A stretch of 34,148 nt of DNA from UBA3064 sp016868095 (GTDB lineage Bacteria > Pseudomonadota > Gammaproteobacteria > Burkholderiales > Burkholderiaceae_E): NCBI GenBank assembly GCA_041175665.1, contig JBEDEM010000063.1:1-34148 (forward strand), read 5' to 3'. Positions 1 to 8,656 of the stretch are shown in pieces. The translations under genes were made by a program, and so were the position numbers. Below the pieces are notes generated by a model. The model was not told the DNA's origin. It did not search any database and saw only the letters and a program-made list of their open reading frames with translations. Position 1 is the stretch's first letter; each line of letters begins with the position of its first letter.

Positions 1-287
1 AAAAGCCCCGCAATTAGCGCGATCCATAAGGCATGTTTCACCAGTGCGCACGCCTGGTCATGGTCATTTGCACCCAGCGCTCGCGCAATCGCTGAAGAAA
101 CGCCACCACCCATAGCACCGGCTGAGGTTTGTTGCAGCAAAAGTACAAAAGGTAGAGCAATCGACCAAGCTGCAAGTGCATCGGTACCTAGTCTCGCAGC
201 GACAAGCGTCTCAGCAAATTGGGTTAGGACTTGCGCTGCTGAAACAGCCGCTGACGGTGCAGCAAGCGCAAGAATCCTGGCGATCAC
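1..287 (-). CDS. MATE family efflux transporter, N-terminal part (runs off the window edge)
   Basis: Reading the minus strand from a GTG at 287-285 gives about 95 open codons to the window edge. The peptide begins VIARILALAAPSAA and goes on with features typical of the first two helices of MATE drug/sodium antiporters: a proline after the first hydrophobic stretch, then ETLVAARLGTDALAAW, then a glycine-rich loop (GAMGGGVSSAIARALG). Such pumps sit in the inner membrane and export cationic or aromatic compounds in exchange for Na+ or H+. An in-frame TAA at 294-296 rules out a start further upstream. The GTG overlaps the TGA of the tautomerase gene (GTGA), so the two genes are probably translationally coupled. 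The family call is firm; the substrate is unknown. Confidence 0.85.
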   Translation of the reverse strand, partial: MIARILALAAPSAAVSAAQVLTQFAETLVAARLGTDALAAWSIALPFVLLLQQTSAGAMGGGVSSAIARALGANDHDQACALVKHALWIALIAGL

Positions 288-475
288 GAAGGATTATCGC
301 TGTGCAGGCGTCCCGCTGTTGCCCAGTCAGAGCGTTTGATATCTTCAAAGATCACATCGACTGAATCGGGTGAGCACTTCAAGGTCTCACTGGCCACCTT
401 GGTGACCTGTTCGGCAAAAGCGCGCTTTTGCTCAAGGCTTCGTCCTTCAAAAAGACTGACATGGATCAATGGCAT
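284..475 (-). CDS. 4-oxalocrotonate tautomerase family protein
   Basis: This 63-residue protein has the size and layout of the 4-oxalocrotonate tautomerase family. It starts Met-Pro, and after removal of Met the N-terminal Pro would be the catalytic base. It continues with the family pattern IHVSLFEGRSLEQKRAF, which includes the conserved Arg near position 12, and later has VDVIFEDIKRSDWATAG, matching the second conserved strand. Family members interconvert dienol and keto forms of unsaturated acids, often in aromatic catabolism; some have other tautomerase or dehalogenase activities. The gene is transcribed away from the VOC-ThDP fusion gene, and its stop overlaps the start of the MATE transporter. 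The true substrate cannot be inferred. Confidence 0.88.
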   Translation of the reverse strand: MPLIHVSLFEGRSLEQKRAFAEQVTKVASETLKCSPDSVDVIFEDIKRSDWATAGRLHSDNPS

Positions 476-597
476 ATGGGTTCACTCCAGAATCGTCAAA
501 AAAGCAAAATTTGCCTCAGCAAATGAAACCATAGCTCAAGGTCTTTAAGGCTACCATCAGGTTGTCGCGCTGCTTGCAGCATTCCAGGAAATGCGTT

Positions 598-602
598 GAG
601 GA
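598..602 (+). promoter_or_regulatory. Ribosome binding site that decides the start of the VOC-ThDP gene
   Basis: GAGGA lies five bases before the ATG at 608. An upstream in-frame TTG at 596 overlaps this motif, so ATG 608 is the better start. Confidence 0.6.
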
Positions 603-607
603 CAGTT

Positions 608-3175
608 ATGGAATTCGATCACGCCGTTGTCGTTGTACATGATCAAATGGATCAGGCCGTTGAACGCTTTCGAGCCATGGGATTTTTTGTCACCGAACGT
701 GGACACCATAGCCTGGGCACCATCAACCATCTGATCATCCTTGATAACAGCTACATCGAATTGCTCGGCTATTTGCCAGAAAATCGTGACAAACGCCCCG
801 AAGTTCGCGATGCACCAGCAGGCTTAAACGCTTGGGTCTGGCGCAGTCACAACGCATCGGAGACCTACCAGCAATGTATCGCGCGGGGCGCACCGGTAAG
901 CAAGCCGGACCGATTTTCTCGTCCGGTACGGGTCGGTGATCTAAACGATGAAGCGGTGTTTCAAACCGTTCGCGTAGCGCCCGAGCACTCGCAAGCAGGG
1001 CGTTATTATTTCTGTCAGCATGAAAAGCCCCATCTGGTTTGGCACAAGCCATGGATGCAACATCCCAATCAGGCTTGCGAGATCACGGCAGCTTATGCAA
1101 AGGTTGCAGACTTGGATCGCGAGCAAAAGCTGCTGCAACAGTTAGTGGGCGATGCTCGTGTTTGGCCAGCGAGTTTGGTGATCGAGGCCGATCCTGAGCT
1201 CGAGCAAGGCGGCTATATGCACCAGCTAAACATCGCCTGCCGCGATCTGATTGCCTTGCGAACCTGCTTGCTCCAACAATCGGTCCCTCATGTGTGGGCC
1301 AATGATCGCATCCGCATCGATGCAAGCCATGCGATGGGTTTGTGCCTGGAATTTCACGAGGTGATAAGCGACACCAAGGTTTTGCACTCGGCATCAGCCA
1401 GGTCCGGAGTTGACGCAGCAGCCTCAAGTGCAAAGGCCTATGCCAACAATGGTGCCGAGGCCTTTATCCGTATGCTGCAAGCCCATGGGGTCAAGACTAT
1501 TTTTGGCGTTTGTGGCGACACAAGCCTTCCCTATTACGATGCGCTTTACCGACTCGATCATGGCATGGTCCATGTGCTTGCCCGCGATGAACGCAGCGCC
1601 GCCTACATGGCCGATGCTTATGCCCGAGTCAGTGGACGGGTCGGTGTGTGCGAGGGTCCTAGCGGTGGCGGTGCAACTTATCTTGCACCCGGACTGGTTG
1701 AAGCAAACGAGTCGTCCGTACCTGTTCTAGCATTTAGTTCAGATGTCCCCGTCTCAAGCAGGGGGCGTTATCCCCTGACCGAGCTGCGTCAGGACGCTTT
1801 ATACGCACCCCTGACCAAATGGAATGGAAGCATTGACCTTGTCTCAAAAATCGGCGACCAGGTTCGTAGCGCCTTTCGAGCCATTTGCACGGGTAGGCCA
1901 GGCTCAGCGCACCTTTGCCTGCCCTATGATGTACTCAAGGCAAAGCATGATGGCGAGGGACTATGGGCTCAAACCGAACACAGCAGCGCACCGGCCTGGC
2001 GCTGCGCCCCAGCACTTGAGGCGACCAGGCAGGCCGCCACTAAACTTATAGCAGCCAAGCAAGTGGTGATCATTTGTGGCGGCGGTGTGATCAGTTCGGG
2101 GGCTTGCGAGGCATTAAGCAAACTCGCGCATCAACTCGATGCACCAGTCTGCACAACCGTCAGCGGTAAAGGATGTATATCAGATAACGATCCGCTTTCT
2201 GTAGGCGTTGTTGGATCAAACGGTGGTGTGCTGGCAACACGTGAGATCGTTGCAGCCGCTGACCTGGTTTTTTTCATCGCCTGCAGAACAGGGTCGACAA
2301 CGACCGAGCATTGGCGCTTTCCAAAGCTTGGTACTGAGATCATTCATCTTGATGTCGATCCTGCAGTGATTTCAAGCAGCTATCCAACGAGCATTGCACT
2401 GGTTGGCGATGCCAAGCTGGGGCTTGAGGCCCTGATGGAAGCCGTGCAAGAGCAGCGCCAAAAAACCATGACAGAGCAGCGCCAAAAAGCCACGTCAGAA
2501 CAGCGCCACACCGAGCACCTTGAAGGAAGTGGTCTTGCCATGGTCGCAAAAGCCCGCGCAAGTAAGTGGAAAGCTTTTGAAGCGCTTGCTCAAAGCGAAG
2601 AGCTTCCTATTCGGCCCGAGCGCATCATCGATCAATTGCGTCAAGCCCTACCCGATGATGCGATTGTTTGCGCCGACCCCGGCACACCCTGCCCCTACGT
2701 CGCCGCCTATTTCAAGTTACCCAAGGCCGGTCGATATTTTGTAACCAATCGAGCCCATGGTGCACTTGGCTATGCACTGCCTGCTGCAATCGGTGCATGG
2801 TATGCCAAGCCTCAGCAGCGATGCGTCGCCTTGATGGGTGATGGCAGTTTTGGCTTTGTTGCGGGCGAACTCGAAACCGTCGCTCGATGCGGGGCGCCGA
2901 TTTTGATGATAGTGCTCTCCAACGACGCCTTCGGCTGGATCAAGGCTAGCCAGCGAGCAAGCTACGGTAAGCGATACTTTTCGGTGGACTTTAGGCCCAC
3001 CGATCATGCAGCGATTGCCAGAGCCTACGGTATCGACGCTTATCGTGTGGAGGATCCCCACAAGCTCGGGCCTTGTTTGCGTGAAGCCCTCGCCTTAAAT
3101 CGCCCCGTGCTTATCGATATTAGAACACAGGCTCTCGAAGAGGCGGCAGCACCGGTGAGCCAGTGGATGGGTTAA
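608..3175 (+). CDS. Fusion protein: glyoxalase-like (VOC) domain plus ThDP-dependent acetolactate-synthase-like enzyme
   Basis: From ATG 608 the protein has 855 residues. Residues 1 to about 255 are a glyoxalase-like domain of the PF13468 type: FDHAVVVVHD, then GHHSLGTINHLI and YIELLGYL, with a second, more diverged half. After a short Ala/Ser-rich linker, residues from about 277 form a full ThDP enzyme. The pyrimidine-binding domain carries the catalytic Glu in ARDERSAAYMADAYAR (about E328). A central Rossmann-like domain follows (VVIICGGGVIS to LDVDP). The C-terminal diphosphate-binding domain has GDGSF (744-748) and SNDAFGWIK. Most ThDP enzymes of this group have about 550-600 residues and no VOC domain. 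A short 8-residue repeat lies between the central and last domains. The gene is divergent from the tautomerase and MATE genes. Decarboxylation or carboligation of a 2-oxo acid is inferred from the family; the substrate is unknown. Confidence 0.88.
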   Translation: MEFDHAVVVVHDQMDQAVERFRAMGFFVTERGHHSLGTINHLIILDNSYIELLGYLPENRDKRPEVRDAPAGLNAWVWRSHNASETYQQCIARGAPVSKPDRFSRPVRVGDLNDEAVFQTVRVAPEHSQAGRYYFCQHEKPHLVWHKPWMQHPNQACEITAAYAKVADLDREQKLLQQLVGDARVWPASLVIEADPELEQGGYMHQLNIACRDLIALRTCLLQQSVPHVWANDRIRIDASHAMGLCLEFHEVISDTKVLHSASARSGVDAAASSAKAYANNGAEAFIRMLQAHGVKTIFGVCGDTSLPYYDALYRLDHGMVHVLARDERSAAYMADAYARVSGRVGVCEGPSGGGATYLAPGLVEANESSVPVLAFSSDVPVSSRGRYPLTELRQDALYAPLTKWNGSIDLVSKIGDQVRSAFRAICTGRPGSAHLCLPYDVLKAKHDGEGLWAQTEHSSAPAWRCAPALEATRQAATKLIAAKQVVIICGGGVISSGACEALSKLAHQLDAPVCTTVSGKGCISDNDPLSVGVVGSNGGVLATREIVAAADLVFFIACRTGSTTTEHWRFPKLGTEIIHLDVDPAVISSSYPTSIALVGDAKLGLEALMEAVQEQRQKTMTEQRQKATSEQRHTEHLEGSGLAMVAKARASKWKAFEALAQSEELPIRPERIIDQLRQALPDDAIVCADPGTPCPYVAAYFKLPKAGRYFVTNRAHGALGYALPAAIGAWYAKPQQRCVALMGDGSFGFVAGELETVARCGAPILMIVLSNDAFGWIKASQRASYGKRYFSVDFRPTDHAAIARAYGIDAYRVEDPHKLGPCLREALALNRPVLIDIRTQALEEAAAPVSQWMG
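2450..2521 (+). repeat. 24-bp tandem repeat, three copies, inside the VOC-ThDP gene
   Basis: Units begin at 2450, 2474 and 2498 with the shared core GAGCAGCGCCAAAAA; the third unit is more diverged. The period of 24 keeps the reading frame and encodes three copies of E-Q-R-(Q/H)-(K/T) plus three variable residues. The repeat sits in a polar linker between the central and C-terminal ThDP domains, where length changes would be tolerated. Confidence 0.85.
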
Positions 3176-3242
3176 CTCAGCCGGTCAATGGGTAAATACA
3201 GCCAGTGGATGGGTTAATACAGCCGGTGGACTGGTCAATACG
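3159..3242 (+). repeat. 21-bp degenerate tandem repeat, four copies, across the stop codon of the VOC-ThDP gene
   Basis: Units begin at 3159, 3180, 3201 and 3222, each opening with GCC(A/G)GT. Units 1 and 3 match at 19 of 21 bases; units 2 and 4 are more diverged. The period keeps the frame of the upstream gene. Unit 1 encodes the last residues S-Q-W-M-G and the TAA. Reading on, the units would encode heptads such as S-R-S-M-G-K-Y and S-R-W-T-G-Q-Y, with a second TAA at the matching place in unit 3 and a final TGA near 3270. The array fills most of the gap to the convergent ureG gene. Confidence 0.85.
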
Positions 3243-3275
3243 GCCAAACCATGGCTGCTACGTCCGCTTGATTGC

Positions 3276-3896
3276 TTAAATCATCCCACGGTCAATAATA
3301 AAATCAATGACGTTTTGTAACCCCTCTTGAGTCTTTAAATTCGTAAAGACCCAGGGCCTGCTTCCCCGTTGCGCGGTCGCGTCACGCCCCATCACGTCGA
3401 GCGAAGCCCCAACCATCGGCGCCAAGTCCATTTTGTTTATCACTAAAAGGTCGGAGCGGGTAATGCCAGGCCCACCTTTACGCGGAATCTTCTCGCCTCC
3501 TGCCACGTCAATCACATAAATGGTCAGGTCCGAAAGCTCAGGACTAAAAGTTGCCGCGAGATTATCGCCCCCCGATTCAATAAAAACGACGTCGGCGTCT
3601 GGATAGCGTGCAAGCATTTGCTCAACGGCATCAAGATTGATCGATGCATCCTCGCGAATCGCGGTATGAGGGCAACCACCAGTCTCAACGCCCATAATCC
3701 TTTCGGGCTCGAGCGCACCAGCCACTGTTAGCAGGCGCTGATCTTCCTTGGTATAAATGTCGTTGGTTACCACGACCAAATCAAATCGCTCGCGCATCGC
3801 CTTGCACAGCATTTCTACCAGCGTTGTCTTGCCAGAACCCACCGGACCGCCTATACCAACGCGCAGTGCAGGCAAGCGTTTTGTTCGTTTCATCAT
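3276..3896 (-). CDS. ureG: Urease accessory GTPase UreG
   Basis: At 206 residues this is a typical UreG, the SIMIBI-class GTPase that powers nickel delivery to apo-urease together with UreD, UreF and UreE in the cytoplasm. The P-loop GGPVGSGKT covers residues 16-24. The metal-binding Cys-Pro-His motif is at 75-77 in ETGGCPHTA, and the base-specificity motif NKMD is at 154-157. IESGGDNLAATFSPEL and VIDVAGGEKIPRKGGPGI are family signatures. It is the last gene of the urease operon, eight bases after ureF, and runs convergently into the VOC-ThDP gene. The start has two adjacent ATG codons; the first is given. Confidence 0.98.
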   Translation of the reverse strand: MMKRTKRLPALRVGIGGPVGSGKTTLVEMLCKAMRERFDLVVVTNDIYTKEDQRLLTVAGALEPERIMGVETGGCPHTAIREDASINLDAVEQMLARYPDADVVFIESGGDNLAATFSPELSDLTIYVIDVAGGEKIPRKGGPGITRSDLLVINKMDLAPMVGASLDVMGRDATAQRGSRPWVFTNLKTQEGLQNVIDFIIDRGMI

Positions 3897-3904
3897 CTTC
3901 TCTC

Positions 3905-4639
3905 TTAAGAACGATATAATCGTGAATACTGTCGCTCGTGCCGCATACTTGCAATCGCAGCCATCGGCGCGAAGCCAGCGCGTGCAAGCGGCTCACGATC
4001 AATCTGGTGCAATGTTTGAGGTAATAGTCGATACAGCAATTGCTGACCTGCACTTTGCCCCAATGGAATAATTTTTATCGCGCACTGTGATTGGTTTTCA
4101 AGCCAGCTCCAAGCCCAGGCCATCATGGCTTCGAGCCGGCCTAAACCCATGATTCGGGCACAGACCGAAAAAGCAATCGGTGCTGCCGGACGATCTGAAA
4201 GCGATAACAACCAACGATAACTTTCAATATGCATCGGATCCCAGCCCTTATCGTCCACACGCAGCGATACCAGCCAGCGTCTGAGCGCAGCCCCCATTTG
4301 CAAGCACTCCTCGATTGCCTCTCTACTGTCGCGGGTCGCTATGAATTGGCTATGCAAATCAGGCAAGCGCGCCGGACTTTGCATCATGGCCTGACTGAGT
4401 GCTTGAAGCTCAACCGGTGCGAACCAAGCATCCCAGTGGCTTTGAATCCAGGCCACCGCACTTGCCTGATCGCTGATCCATCCGTCGTGGACGGCACGCT
4501 CAAAGCCCTGCGAATAGCTGAAGCTGCCAATAGGTAGCAAAGACGAGCCAAGCTGCAATAAGGCAGCCATCGACTTAAGCGCAGTCAGCTCTGATTCATG
4601 CATCGACATACATAGGCCAAGACTTGCCGACTGAAACAT
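3905..4639 (-). CDS. ureF: Urease accessory protein UreF
   Basis: This UreF is up to 244 residues. UreF bridges UreD and UreG in the nickel-insertion complex and gates the GTPase. Recognition rests on the N-terminal segment LLQLGSSLLPIGSFSYSQGFE, the all-helical composition, and the C-terminal pattern PLGQSAGQQLLYRLLP with a nearby RHERQYSRLYRS tail, in which a basic end is usual. In-frame ATG codons at 4639, 4609 and 4603 are all possible starts and none has a strong ribosome binding site, so up to 12 N-terminal residues are uncertain. The gene lies between ureE and ureG in the usual order. Confidence 0.95.
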   Translation of the reverse strand: MFQSASLGLCMSMHESELTALKSMAALLQLGSSLLPIGSFSYSQGFERAVHDGWISDQASAVAWIQSHWDAWFAPVELQALSQAMMQSPARLPDLHSQFIATRDSREAIEECLQMGAALRRWLVSLRVDDKGWDPMHIESYRWLLSLSDRPAAPIAFSVCARIMGLGRLEAMMAWAWSWLENQSQCAIKIIPLGQSAGQQLLYRLLPQTLHQIDREPLARAGFAPMAAIASMRHERQYSRLYRS

Positions 4640-4686
4640 GATTCATAGCGACGCTGACATTATGCATATCGACATTGCGACGCATC

Positions 4687-5202
4687 CTATACACCATGAG
4701 CGTAAGCGCCAGCTTCAGGCTCAAAGCTTGCCGATAACCGTTCAATATTTAAGCCCAGTCCAATCAACATATCAGCGAGCACGCTATCCCATCCAAGGCG
4801 CAAAAAGTCTTCGCTTACTTGCACCGGAATATGGCGATTGCCAAGATGGTAGGCAGCACGCAAGAGCTTAAGTGGCGTGTTGCTGCGTACATCGATCAAA
4901 TCTTCGTCTGCTGCAAGGACTTGAACGGTGAGCCCAGGGCCGGCAAGCCATTCCCCGCCACGCACCACGGTGCCGCGCGGCAGCACGATACCCACATCCC
5001 TACCATCGCTTAAGCATGCTTTGATTCTTGAACGGCTACGCAGATCAAAACTCAGCGATACGGATGGCTGCCCGACTGTTGAGTCGGGGGCCTGTTGCAG
5101 TTTTCTGGTGAGCCACAATAATGATGAGCTTTCGCCACTACGCAGCTCATGAGGGTTGAGTCGATGAGCTTCATCAAGACTTGGAATGGTACGCGCACCC
5201 AT
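4687..5202 (-). CDS. ureE: Urease accessory nickel chaperone UreE
   Basis: UreE binds nickel and hands it to the UreG/UreF/UreD complex. The core shows the N-terminal barrel (LSFDLRSRSRIKACLSDGRDVGIVLPRGTVVRGGEWL) and the metal-binding domain with AAYHLGNRHIPVQV, which contains the conserved His. It ends FEPEAGAYAHG. The start is unclear. ATG 5202, five bases after the ureC stop, gives 171 residues but adds about 28 unusual residues ahead of the family core. A TTG at 5118 gives 143 residues and fits the usual N-terminus better. Neither has a good ribosome binding site. The protein stops at Gly-Val after AYAH, so the His-rich tail found in many UreE proteins is missing. Confidence 0.92.
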   Translation of the reverse strand: MGARTIPSLDEAHRLNPHELRSGESSSLLWLTRKLQQAPDSTVGQPSVSLSFDLRSRSRIKACLSDGRDVGIVLPRGTVVRGGEWLAGPGLTVQVLAADEDLIDVRSNTPLKLLRAAYHLGNRHIPVQVSEDFLRLGWDSVLADMLIGLGLNIERLSASFEPEAGAYAHGV

Positions 5203-5207
5203 CGCGA

Positions 5208-6907
<1,700 letters not shown>

Positions 6908-6911
<4 letters not shown>

Positions 6912-7336
6912 GTCCGATCCCCTTGATCAGATGGAAAGGCCAAGTGATCTCGTGTGGGTTCGCGTTGATTAGAAGAGGCAATTAACGATCCACCTCCCAA
7001 GTCGCTCTGCCCGGAAGCTGAACCGGGCGCATCAAGTGCACCCATGACCTCACCGCGAAAACCGAAGACGCGACGCCTGCCACCAAAGGGAATCAACTGC
7101 ACCGTACGCGACTGCCCGGGTTCAAAGCGAACCGCAGTGCCTGCTGCAATATCGAGCCTGCAACCTCTGGCAAGCTGGCGATCGAATTCAAGCGCAGGAT
7201 TGGTTTCAGCAAAGTGGTAGTGCGAACCGACCTGTATCGGTCGGTCAGCTTTGTTGATCACTTTGAGCTTAATGGCCGCTGTGCCCACGTTGAGCTCAAT
7301 CTCGCCCTCTAGCGTGAGCATTTCACCTGGAATCAT
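6908..7336 (-). CDS. ureB: Urease beta subunit with a C-terminal extension
   Basis: UreB is a structural subunit of the urease trimer. The core is clear: IPGEMLTLEGEIELN, the VGSHYHFAETNPALEFDR segment, and QSRTVQLIPFGGRRRVFGFRGEVMGAL, where most family members end at about 100-106 residues. This protein continues for about 42 further residues rich in Ser, Gly, Asp and Gln, ending at the TGA that overlaps ureC. ATG 7336 (142 residues) is chosen because AAGGGG lies six bases upstream. The alternative ATG 7351 overlaps the ureA stop and would add five residues. The role of the tail is unknown. Confidence 0.95.
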
Positions 7337-7342
7337 TGCTTG

Positions 7343-7348
7343 CCCCTT
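7343..7348 (-). promoter_or_regulatory. Ribosome binding site of ureB
   Basis: AAGGGG on the minus strand lies six bases before ATG 7336 and inside the end of ureA. It favours this start over the ATG at 7351. Confidence 0.55.
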
Positions 7349-7650
7349 CATGCAATCGGTTGGTGCACAGTCACCAATTTGGTGCCATCGGGGAAGGTAG
7401 CCTCGATCTGTATTTCAGGGATCATGTCGGGTACACCTTCCATTACATCATCGACTTTGAGCAATTGCTTGCCATAACTCATCAGTGAAGCCACGCTTTG
7501 ACCATCGCGAGCCGCCTCAAGCAAGGCTGCAGACAAATAGGCCACGGCCTCTGGGTAATTGAGCTTAAGCCCGCGGGCTTTGCGGCGTTCAGCCAAAAGC
7601 CCAGCGGTGAACACGAGTAGCTTGTCTTTTTCGCGAGGTGTTAAATCCAT
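7348..7650 (-). CDS. ureA: Urease gamma subunit
   Basis: The protein is 100 residues, the normal size for the gamma subunit of three-subunit bacterial ureases. It begins MDLTPREKDKLLVFTAGLLAERRKARGLKLNYPEAVA and ends with a typical VDDVMEGVPDMIPEIQIEATFPDGTKLVTVHQPI. It packs against UreB and UreC in the trimeric holoenzyme. Its TGA overlaps the ATG at 7351, an alternative ureB start. An AAGG motif lies about eight bases before its own ATG. A 46-base gap separates it from ureD. Confidence 0.99.
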   Translation of the reverse strand: MDLTPREKDKLLVFTAGLLAERRKARGLKLNYPEAVAYLSAALLEAARDGQSVASLMSYGKQLLKVDDVMEGVPDMIPEIQIEATFPDGTKLVTVHQPIA

Positions 7651-7696
7651 GCTTGCTACCTTTACCGGTTGTGATGACTGGGACGTTTTAGCGCAA

Positions 7697-8656
7697 TCAG
7701 GTTGCCCAGATTCTTGGTGGATGAGCCAAAGGTCGGTCTAACCAGGGCCTAAGCAAACTCCAGGCCTGTTGCAAATGCGTCCGCAAGGCTTCCGGGTCAT
7801 CACCTACCGACCGTATGATAAGCATGCCATTGCCAAGGCAGCTTGCGCCTGCGAAAACGCCGGCAAACGATGCAGTCGACTCAATAGCTGCCAGCGATTG
7901 ATCGAGCATTTCGGCTTGGCTCGTTGACAGCCTTCCCCGCAGACGTGGCGAATAAAGCCACAAGAGCCCGCTGACGTGCTTGCCGGCCATCACAGCCGCA
8001 CCATTTAGCGCGTTTCGTCCGACATAGTGCATCGGATCGCGGTATAGCAGTTGCCGGTTCACATACACCGACGTGCATTGATGCAAGTCCACGGCAATAT
8101 GAGATTCGCCGCTTTGCTTGCGCCCGAAGACGAGTATTTCCATGCTGGCAACGAAGGAGTCCTCATCCAGGTGCCAGTCGGTCCGTGCGCGCAGCGCAGC
8201 ACCCTCAAAGATCAAGGTTTCCTGCGGCAACCATTCAAGCGATGCACCCGCGGCAAGCTTAAAAACAAAAGCTTGTCGGACTGGGGTTTTTGCCCGATAC
8301 CACTTGCCCGCTCCAGGGGTTGTCATCACTAAAGCCGCACCCGGCTCCAGCTCAAGCGAAAGCGCAAGTTCATCCCCGCTGGCCAGCCCCCCAGGTGGAT
8401 GCAAAACAATGCCATGAGCAGGGTTTGGGCCCTCGGGCCAAAAGAGCTTTTGCAATCGCAAGGGCCCTCGATGATCCTGGTTCAAGACCACGCAGCGTCC
8501 TTGCCGAAGCCCTAGTCGTAGCGAAAGCGCGGCTTCCCAGGCACCGCCATAAGCAAGAATTTCAGCTTCGCATGCAGCCGATGCGGTGCTTGTCTTAAGT
8601 GGGGGCATGTCGGACATTGGCGACTCAAGGCTGAAGTGTTGCACAATCACAAGCAT
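7697..8656 (-). CDS. ureD: Urease accessory protein UreD
   Basis: UreD (UreH) is the scaffold that binds apo-urease and channels nickel from UreG/UreF. Family features are LLRLQKLFWPEG-like packing, ALVMTTPGAGKWYR, LEWLPQETLIFEGA, and a C-terminal LRTHLQQAWSLLRPWL. Up to 319 residues are possible from ATG 8656, but in-frame ATG codons at 8617 and 8608 give proteins closer to the usual 270-300. With ATG 8656 the gene would start on the same three bases as the divergent crp-like gene, leaving no room for promoters, so ATG 8617 or 8608 is more likely. This is the first gene of ureDABCEFG. Confidence 0.95.
   Translation of the reverse strand: MLVIVQHFSLESPMSDMPPLKTSTASAACEAEILAYGGAWEAALSLRLGLRQGRCVVLNQDHRGPLRLQKLFWPEGPNPAHGIVLHPPGGLASGDELALSLELEPGAALVMTTPGAGKWYRAKTPVRQAFVFKLAAGASLEWLPQETLIFEGAALRARTDWHLDEDSFVASMEILVFGRKQSGESHIAVDLHQCTSVYVNRQLLYRDPMHYVGRNALNGAAVMAGKHVSGLLWLYSPRLRGRLSTSQAEMLDQSLAAIESTASFAGVFAGASCLGNGMLIIRSVGDDPEALRTHLQQAWSLLRPWLDRPLAHPPRIWAT

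Noticed and set aside
569..580. Perfect inverted repeat GCTGCTTGCAGC in the fusion-tautomerase intergenic region
   Set aside because: Five-base arms occur often by chance and no regulator is encoded nearby to bind it.
4638..4686. Possible small regulatory element between ureE and ureF
   Set aside because: The 47-base gap shows no convincing hairpin, terminator or binding site.
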